A stretch of 64,000 nucleotides of DNA from an uncultured Treponema sp. (GTDB lineage Bacteria; Spirochaetota; Spirochaetia; Treponematales; Treponemataceae). The notes beneath the pieces are model-generated. The model worked only from the letters and a program-made list of their open reading frames with translations, did no database searches and had not been told where the DNA came from. Within the stretch, counting starts at the first letter, position 1. Every line of letters begins with the position of its first letter. The stretch is taken from contig CAJUBD010000012.1 of the NCBI GenBank assembly GCA_910584475.1, forward strand, positions 1 to 64,000, written 5' to 3'. The position numbers and the translations under genes are program-made. Shown piece after piece: positions 58,317 to 64,000 of this stretch.

Positions 58317-59330
58317 GTGGTGGAACGTTCAGGTGCTCAATCTTATGTCTACGCGAAGGCGAGCGGAATCTTGGCGCGATCCTTTACCGGTCAGCGTGCG
58401 CTGTCGCTTTTTACGGTGCGCTCGCTTGCTGAACTTTGGTCGCTTGTCTTGAAAACCGAAGTTCCCGCCGTTCCAGAAACGCTTTTGGCGAAACGCCTTG
58501 AAGAAGAGGCGGGCGCGAAGCTCGTTTCCGAATACAAAAGGTTGCTCAATATGTACGACAGGCCGGACGATGTGGCAGTCATGCTTTTGCGCTATTTCGA
58601 CTACAAGAACTTAAAGTCGCTGGGAGCGGCCGCCGCGATGGAGCAGAAAGAGCGTCCGCGTCTTCGTGACATCACGCCTTACAATATTTTGAACTACGAT
58701 GCGTGGCCCTCGATAAAAAAAATCACGGCAGACTCACCGCTTTCTTGGTATGACAAGGAGCCTGAAATTTCACAGCAGCAATTTTTGGACGCGAAAATCG
58801 ACAGGCAGTTCGTCGCCGACTTGTGGAACGCCGCGGAGCGTCTCGGAGTTTTTGAGCGCGAGAATGTCGAAAAATTGATTTTGAAAAAATACGCGATGCG
58901 AAATATGACTTGGGCTTTGCGGCTAAAAGTCTTTTACAAAATGTCGTCCGAGGAAATCTTGGAGCACATTATGTTTTTGGATTCTCAGGCGAAAAAGGAC
59001 GATTTGCTCGCGCGTGACGCGATTGAAATCCTTGAAAAAAATCCCGAGCATTACGAAGACTGGGCGAAGTGGAAATACGCCAGGTTTTTGAACGCGCATG
59101 AAGAAGGCTCTGTATGGACGATTGACCCGGGCTGGGTGGAAGATGCCGCGCAAAAGGAACTTATCGCGAAGTCTGCCAGGATTTTTCATTCGCAGCCTTT
59201 TACGCCAGTGGTTTTGGTTTCGTGGTTTTTTATAAAATTGCACGAACTTGATCATATACGCGCGGCGGTGGAAGCCCTGCGCTTGAATGTCGAGGCCGAA
59301 TCCGCGATGGATGCGGCCGGAATAAGATAG
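58317..59330 (+). CDS. V-type ATPase subunit C (AC39-like, central-stalk cap)
   Basis: 337 residues. It links the rotor ring to the central stalk. AKASGILARSFTGQ at the N-terminus, YLDYKNLKSL-like KYFDYKNLKSLG, and LRLKVFYKMSSEEILEHIMF are typical of the archaeal/bacterial subunit C. Start is the GTG at 58317 or the next GTG at 58320; AAGAAGG lies upstream. The gene order G-C-I-K-F-E-A matches an A/V-ATPase operon. Confidence 0.85.
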   Translation: MVERSGAQSYVYAKASGILARSFTGQRALSLFTVRSLAELWSLVLKTEVPAVPETLLAKRLEEEAGAKLVSEYKRLLNMYDRPDDVAVMLLRYFDYKNLKSLGAAAAMEQKERPRLRDITPYNILNYDAWPSIKKITADSPLSWYDKEPEISQQQFLDAKIDRQFVADLWNAAERLGVFERENVEKLILKKYAMRNMTWALRLKVFYKMSSEEILEHIMFLDSQAKKDDLLARDAIEILEKNPEHYEDWAKWKYARFLNAHEEGSVWTIDPGWVEDAAQKELIAKSARIFHSQPFTPVVLVSWFFIKLHELDHIRAAVEALRLNVEAESAMDAAGIR

Positions 59331-59337
59331 GTGGGTT

Positions 59338-61332
59338 ATGGCAAGAACTACGCGGATGTGCCTTGTTGAACTTATGGTTCTCAAAGAGGACATTTCGAAT
59401 GTGCTTTTGTTTTTGGGAAAGAGCGGAAATTTTCAGTTCCAAAATCAATTGGGCGGCGAGGAAAATTCCCTGCGGACGACCGCCTCCGCGTCCGAAAACC
59501 GCGAGCGCGAAATGTTCGCGCGCCTTGACCAGACTCGCGCTTTTTTGGGAATAGATGACTCAGCCGTTTCCATAAAGGAAGCGGATTTGCCTGATGAAGA
59601 GGACTTTGCGGAAGCGGAAAAGATAATTTCGTCGCTTGACAATTTGGTGAGGCGCGACGGTACGGAGCACGAAAACTACAAGCGGCTCGAAGAGGCGTAC
59701 AAAGAAGCCGCGGCGTTCAGCAACTTAAAGCAGTCTTATGGCGAACTGGAACATCTTTCATTCCTGTCGTTGCGAATCGGAAAAATAGACCCTGCGGTTT
59801 TTGACGAGCTTAAATTCGCCGTGGGACAGCGCGCGGTGGTAGTGCCGCTCGGCGAAGACAAGACGCGCATTCTCGCCGCATCGAGCAAAAGGGGGCGGTT
59901 TGCGCTTGACACGGAGCTGAAGAAATTCGGCTTTGTTCAAATGGAAATTCCGCAGGATTTCAAGGGAATTCCTGACGAAGTTTTGGCTTCGCTGAAAAGC
60001 CAGCGCGACGAGGAGCGGGTAAAGATTCGTGAAATTGAAACCGAGCGCGCTAATTTTACTGAAACTCACAAGGAAAAAATCCTGCGGCTTTTGGCTTCGT
60101 TTTCTCTCGGCGCACAGCTTCGCGACACTGAGAATTTGCTTGAATCTACGCAATTGGTCTATCGCCTTACCGGCTGGATTCCGCTTTCGGATTCAAGCGA
60201 TTTTATGAGGAAAATCGACTCGCTTACTTCGGGGCGAGTTTCTGTTCGGCAATACAGACCTGAGGAAGTGCCGAGCGTCGTTTCGGGGCACGAAAAAGTT
60301 CCTGTCAGGCTCACCCGCTCGAAATTCGCGGGCGCGTTCAACAGGATGATTTTCAGCTACGGCTCGCCAGTCTACGGCACTGTCGATCCCACGCCGTTCG
60401 TGGCGGTTTTCTTCACGCTGCTTTTCGGAATTATGTTCGGCGATGCCGGGCAGGGATTGGTGTTTTTCATAGCGGGAATCTTGATGGCGCGGAACGTCGT
60501 GAAAGTGGGCGGTTGGAACAAGTTCGCTCCGATTTTCATCGGAATCGGAATTTCAAGTATGATTATGGGCTTGCTCACAGGCGAGTTTTTCGCGAACGAG
60601 ACCCTGCTTATGCCTTTCGAGCGTTTTGTGACAGGTCTTTTCGGCGAGCCAAGAAACCAAATTCTGCCGATGATGCCGCAGTCCGACCCCGCCTCAATCA
60701 AGCGGATGTTCATGTTTTTCGGATTTTCGATTGCCGTGGGCTTCGTGATAAATTCGGCGGGAATTGTAATCAACATTGTGAATTCGTTTGCCCGTGGAAA
60801 AGTCGGACGAGCACTCTTTGGAAAGGGCGGACTTGCTGGCGCAGTTTTCTTTTGGTATGTCGTGGCTTTGGTTGTGCGCGTGGCGGCTTTCGGTCACAAG
60901 GTCGCGCCCTACGATTGGATAATAATCGGCGCGTCGCTTTTCTTCTGCGCGTTCGGCGAAGTTTTCACGAGGCTTGTCGAAGGCGAGCGTCCGGTGATGG
61001 AAAACGGATTCGGCGCGGCGGTAATCGAAGCGGTGGTGGAACTTTTGGAGACAGTCATCACCTACCTTTCAAACTCGGTGAGTTTTTTGCGCGTGGGCGC
61101 GTTCGCCTTGGCGCATGCGGTGCTCGGCTTTATCATCGGCACGATGATGGGCTTGGTAGGCGGCGTGGGCGCATTGGCGATCGGAATCATCGGAAACGCG
61201 ATTGTGATTGTCCTTGAAGGAATGATTGTCGCGATTCAGGCGATACGTTTGCAGTACTATGAATTCTTTTCCAAATTTTTCGGCGAGACAGGAAGGGAAT
61301 TCAAAGCGTATGAATTCGTCTATCGAAAATAA
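59338..61332 (+). CDS. V-type ATPase subunit I (a-subunit)
   Basis: 664 residues. The N-terminal 330 residues form the cytoplasmic stalk-binding arm with two coiled coils; the C-terminal half has seven to eight membrane segments. The key Arg of the ion half-channel is in NSVSFLRVGAFALAHAVLG, and DPTPFVAVFFTLLFGIMFGDAGQG is the family signature. It forms the ion path against the K ring. Translation start ATG 59338 lies seven bases after the C gene. Confidence 0.93.
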   Translation: MARTTRMCLVELMVLKEDISNVLLFLGKSGNFQFQNQLGGEENSLRTTASASENREREMFARLDQTRAFLGIDDSAVSIKEADLPDEEDFAEAEKIISSLDNLVRRDGTEHENYKRLEEAYKEAAAFSNLKQSYGELEHLSFLSLRIGKIDPAVFDELKFAVGQRAVVVPLGEDKTRILAASSKRGRFALDTELKKFGFVQMEIPQDFKGIPDEVLASLKSQRDEERVKIREIETERANFTETHKEKILRLLASFSLGAQLRDTENLLESTQLVYRLTGWIPLSDSSDFMRKIDSLTSGRVSVRQYRPEEVPSVVSGHEKVPVRLTRSKFAGAFNRMIFSYGSPVYGTVDPTPFVAVFFTLLFGIMFGDAGQGLVFFIAGILMARNVVKVGGWNKFAPIFIGIGISSMIMGLLTGEFFANETLLMPFERFVTGLFGEPRNQILPMMPQSDPASIKRMFMFFGFSIAVGFVINSAGIVINIVNSFARGKVGRALFGKGGLAGAVFFWYVVALVVRVAAFGHKVAPYDWIIIGASLFFCAFGEVFTRLVEGERPVMENGFGAAVIEAVVELLETVITYLSNSVSFLRVGAFALAHAVLGFIIGTMMGLVGGVGALAIGIIGNAIVIVLEGMIVAIQAIRLQYYEFFSKFFGETGREFKAYEFVYRK

Positions 61333-61540
61333 CAGGTTGCTTCGCAACCGCGAGTTTTTGTTTGCTCGCCGAAAGGCTCGCATTTTTGCGTTGCAAAAAA
61401 CACAAAAACTCGTCCAACTTGTTGGTGACAGGTTGCTTCGCAACCGCGAGTTTTCTTAACGAAAACTCGCCCGACTTGGTTGATGACTTCGCGAATTTCG
61501 CGGATTTGATTTGCATTTTATTTTTTTAAGGAGTGTTTTT
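61333..61540 (+). repeat. Gap between the I and K subunit genes with two copies of a hairpin word
   Basis: A 26-bp word beginning CAGGTTGCTTCGCAACC and continuing into GCGAGTTTT occurs at 61333 and 61429, 96 bases apart. The second is followed by a complete CGAGTTTTC/GAAAACTCG hairpin, the central stem of the modular element family. TTAAGGAG precedes the K subunit ATG. It may lower readthrough or adjust K-subunit level, as K is needed in many copies. Confidence 0.55.
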
Positions 61541-61873
61541 ATGAACAAGAAAATTTTTGTTTTGGCGGCGGCGTTGTTTTGCGTCGCGATGGCAGGGCTT
61601 TTCGCACAGGCTTCTTCTTCCGAAAACGCGGAGGAGCAGGCGATTGAGCAGGCGGACAATTCAAAGGCTTTCAAGTATATCGCGGCTTGTCTTGCGGTGG
61701 GCTTTTCGTGCATTGCCGGCGGAATGGCGGTCGGAAAAATCGGCGCTGCGGCGATGGGCGCGATGAGCGAAAACTCGGAGCTTTCTGGAAAGGCTTTGCC
61801 TTTCGTAGGACTTGCCGAAGGAATCTGTCTTTGGGGATTCCTCGTGGCTTTGCTCATAATCATTCTCGGATAG
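61541..61873 (+). CDS. V-type ATPase proteolipid subunit K with signal-like N-terminus
   Basis: 110 residues. The two-helix hairpin starts at about residue 42 (FKYIAACLAVGFSCIAGGMAVGKIGAAAMG) and ends with the ion-binding Glu in LPFVGLAEGICLWGFLVALLIIILG. Unusually, the protein begins with a cleavable-looking signal peptide (MNKKIFVLAAALFCVAMAGLFAQA) and an acidic linker before the first helix. AAGGAG precedes the ATG. Possible reasons are membrane targeting by signal peptidase or a three-helix subunit. Confidence 0.9.
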   Translation: MNKKIFVLAAALFCVAMAGLFAQASSSENAEEQAIEQADNSKAFKYIAACLAVGFSCIAGGMAVGKIGAAAMGAMSENSELSGKALPFVGLAEGICLWGFLVALLIIILG

Positions 61874-61880
61874 GCTTTCC

Positions 61881-62225
61881 GTGCAGTATTTTGTCATCGG
61901 CGAGCGAGAAATCGTGCTCGCCTTCGCGCTCGTCGGCGTGGAGGGGGCGGTCGCGGTGAACCGCAATGAAGCCCTCGAAGCGTTCAGTCGCGCGACGGGA
62001 AAAAATTTTCTCGACAAAAATATTTCCGCTCCGTCGAGCGCGGAACGTCCGAAAGTCTTGATTTTGACTGAAGAAATTTCGATGCTGCTTGAAGAGGAAG
62101 TTGTCGAATGGCAGCGCGGCGCGAGTTATCCGCTCATCGTTGAAATTCCAGGAATAGGCGGACATTTGGCGGGACGAAAGACTCTCACTCAGTCGATTCG
62201 CGAGGCGGTGGGAATACAGATTTAG
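61881..62225 (+). CDS. V-type ATPase subunit F
   Basis: 114 residues. The Rossmann-like fold of subunit F is seen in YFVIGEREIVLAFALVGVEGAV, VLILTEEISMLLEEE and YPLIVEIPGIGG. It binds the central rotor. Start GTG (61881, seven bases after the K stop). Confidence 0.88.
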   Translation: MQYFVIGEREIVLAFALVGVEGAVAVNRNEALEAFSRATGKNFLDKNISAPSSAERPKVLILTEEISMLLEEEVVEWQRGASYPLIVEIPGIGGHLAGRKTLTQSIREAVGIQI

Positions 62226-62250
62226 GTAATAGGTAATGGGTAGTAAGTAA

Positions 62251-62892
62251 ATGGAAGAACTACGGTCTACTGAAATTCTCGAAAAGGAAATTCAAGATGA
62301 ATCCCGAAAGGAAGCGGAAAAAATTCTTGAGGCGGCGGAGCGCGAGGCGGAAAAGATTCTTTCGGAAGTCGAGTCTCGCTTGGAAAGCGCGAAAACCGAG
62401 CGCGAAAAATTCTATGCGGAAAAAGTCGCGAAGTGTGAAAGAGATTTGCGCGCTTCCGTTCCGCTCGAATGCATGAGATTTTTGGTTTCGTTCATTTCGC
62501 AAGGCGTGGACGATGCGCTGAACGAATATTTCAAAAAACTTTCGCAGGAAGAACGCCTTGAAATTTCTCTAAAGCCTATTTTGCGAAATAAGGAATTTTT
62601 CTTGAATAAAAAATTCCGCGCGAAAATTTATGGATTTGATTTGGATTTGGCGCGAAATTCACTTGAAAAAAGTTTCAAGGAAAATCTTCTCTCTTGCGAA
62701 AAAATTGACTTCGCTCATTCGGGCGAAAATGCGCAAAGCGGAATCGAATTCCACGAGGGCGTGATTTTGGAATCCGAGGACAAGGGCATAAAATGCCGAC
62801 TCACTTTGGAAGAAGCCGTAAGCGAACTCAAGGACAAACATTACGGCGAATTGGCGGAAAAACTTTTTGGCAATGAATTGAGGAAAATATGA
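62251..62892 (+). CDS. V-type ATPase subunit E
   Basis: 213 residues. A long charged N-terminal coiled coil (ILEKEIQDESRKEAEKILEAAEREAEKIL) and a C-terminal globular domain with GVILESEDKGIKCRLTLEEAV, as in E subunits of the stator. No clear Shine-Dalgarno is visible; the preceding bases are a TAGGTAATAGGTAATGGG run. Four bases overlap the A gene. Confidence 0.85.
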   Translation: MEELRSTEILEKEIQDESRKEAEKILEAAEREAEKILSEVESRLESAKTEREKFYAEKVAKCERDLRASVPLECMRFLVSFISQGVDDALNEYFKKLSQEERLEISLKPILRNKEFFLNKKFRAKIYGFDLDLARNSLEKSFKENLLSCEKIDFAHSGENAQSGIEFHEGVILESEDKGIKCRLTLEEAVSELKDKHYGELAEKLFGNELRKI

Positions 62893-64000
62893 TAACTGGA
62901 AAAATTACGCGCGTTTCAGGTCCGATCGTATTTGCCGAAGGGCTTGAAGGCTGCGGACTTTACGATGTGGTGAATGTCGGCGAAAAGCGACTCATGGGCG
63001 AAATAATCCGCCAGAGCGAAGGGCAGGCGACGATTCAGGTCTACGAGGACGTGACAGGGCTTCGCATCGGCGAGAATGTCGAATGCGTGGAAATGCCGCT
63101 TTCCCTGCATTTGGGGCCGGGGCTTGTCGGCACGATTTATGACGGAATACAGCGTCCTCTGAAAACTATGTGCGAGAATTCAGGCTCTTTCCTCACGGCA
63201 GGAGAACGCGCGGATGCGCTTGATTTGGAAAGGAAATGGGAATTCCGCGCGGCGAAAAATTCCGACGGAAACGAGATTTCTGAAGGCATGCCGATTTTTC
63301 CCGGAATGGTTTTGGGAACGGTTCAGGAAACTTCGTCGATTTTGCACAAAGTGATGGTCTCACCTCAAACGCGCGGACGCGTCTTGAAGGAATTCCTCGG
63401 AAATGGTTCTTATACAGTAAACGAAAAAATCGCCGTGACAGAACTCGGTGAAGAGATAAAGCTCGCGCAATATTGGCCGGTGCGCCGCGCCCGTCCTTAT
63501 TCGCAAAAACTCGGTGTGACAGAGCCTTTGATCACGGGGCTTCGCGTTATTGATGTTTTGTTTCCGCTTTCCAAAGGCGGCACGGCGGCGATTCCCGGCG
63601 GATTCGGCACAGGAAAGACGATGACGCAGCATTCAATTGCGAAATGGTGCGACGCTGACTTGATAATCTACATCGGCTGCGGCGAGCGCGGCAACGAGAT
63701 GACCGATGTTCTCACGGAATTTCCTGAAATCATCGACCCGAGAACTGGACGCTCGCTCATGGAACGGACGATTCTCATCGCGAACACGTCGAACATGCCG
63801 GTGGCGGCGCGAGAAGTGTCGCTTTATTCAGGAATCACGCTCGCAGAATATTATCGCGACATGGGAATGGCCGTCGCAATCATGGCGGATTCTACGAGCC
63901 GCTGGGCGGAAGCCTTGCGCGAGCTTTCTGGCCGCCTCGAGGAGATGCCCGCCGAGGAAGGATTTCCGGCTTATTTGCCGACGCGCTTGGCGGAATTTTA
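62889..64000 (+). CDS. atpA: V-type ATPase catalytic subunit A, 3' end cut
   Basis: Open from ATG 62889 to the window edge (370 codons of about 590). N-terminal GKITRVSGPIVFAEGL, the non-homologous insert region (PIFPGMVLGTVQET), the P-loop GGFGTGKT, and YIGCGERGNEMTDVL are intact. Motif ADSTSRWAEALRELSGRLEEMP marks the catalytic subunit. The start overlaps the E stop (ATGA). B and D subunits presumably follow outside. Confidence 0.96.
   Translation, partial: MITGKITRVSGPIVFAEGLEGCGLYDVVNVGEKRLMGEIIRQSEGQATIQVYEDVTGLRIGENVECVEMPLSLHLGPGLVGTIYDGIQRPLKTMCENSGSFLTAGERADALDLERKWEFRAAKNSDGNEISEGMPIFPGMVLGTVQETSSILHKVMVSPQTRGRVLKEFLGNGSYTVNEKIAVTELGEEIKLAQYWPVRRARPYSQKLGVTEPLITGLRVIDVLFPLSKGGTAAIPGGFGTGKTMTQHSIAKWCDADLIIYIGCGERGNEMTDVLTEFPEIIDPRTGRSLMERTILIANTSNMPVAAREVSLYSGITLAEYYRDMGMAVAIMADSTSRWAEALRELSGRLEEMPAEEGFPAYLPTRLAEF

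Overview
The window looks like the chromosome of a host-associated Treponema (Spirochaetota). The main reasons are a V-type (A/V) ATPase operon in place of an F-type one, a MoxR/Bat operon, a BspA-like leucine-rich lipoprotein with bacterial Ig domains, 2-aminoethylphosphonate (AEP) genes with a fused PntC-transaminase of the kind known from Treponema denticola, and the gene style (many D/E/K-rich proteins, short operons). Both ends cut a gene: the BspA-like lipoprotein on the left and the V-ATPase A subunit on the right. I see no rRNA, tRNA or CRISPR array.

Layout. 0-4 kb: surface lipoprotein and a P-loop protein. 4-7.1 kb: UDP-sugar dehydrogenase, then two GDP-heptose genes (hddA, gmhA). 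7.2-12.6 kb: an accessory island with small hypothetical pairs, a nested spanin-like pair, an HTH repressor, an outer-membrane protein broken in a C/G homopolymer, and a truncated integrase. 13-14.3 kb: a fused heptose guanylyltransferase/phosphatase completes the heptose pathway that the island splits. 14.5-25.8 kb and 29.7-35.4 kb: a cell-surface cluster with a glycosyltransferase, two tandem 902-residue proteins joining a YidC/Oxa1 insertase domain to a sulfatase/LtaS-type phosphotransferase domain, a CDP-glycerol-type polymerase, a nucleotidyltransferase-aminotransferase fusion, PEP mutase, phosphonopyruvate decarboxylase and PntC-AEP transaminase. A four-gene restriction-modification cassette (26.1-29.7 kb) sits inside the phosphonate genes. 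35.6-38.1 kb: tpiA and pgk on the minus strand. 38.8-46.7 kb: moxR, DUF58, bat genes and smr. 47-56.5 kb: mixed housekeeping and envelope genes plus a 42-bp-period array. 56.9-64 kb: secG, a PTS-IIA-like regulator and V-ATPase genes G-C-I-K-F-E-A.

The cluster reads as a route to a phosphonate- or phosphodiester-decorated surface polymer: PEP to phosphonopyruvate to phosphonoacetaldehyde to AEP to CMP-AEP. The two YidC-phosphotransferase fusions are candidates for membrane-embedded transfer of such a head group. That last step is inference.

Two other signals stand out. First, a family of at least a dozen modular intergenic elements, each a set of nested perfect hairpins whose outer stems differ between copies while the architecture stays constant. 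Most are bounded on both sides by a Shine-Dalgarno-like AAGGAG and many sit directly before a start codon. Second, three 9-nt homopolymers lie in or at the end of genes for surface or cluster proteins; two of them put the gene exactly one base out of frame, as expected for phase variation (or for assembly error).
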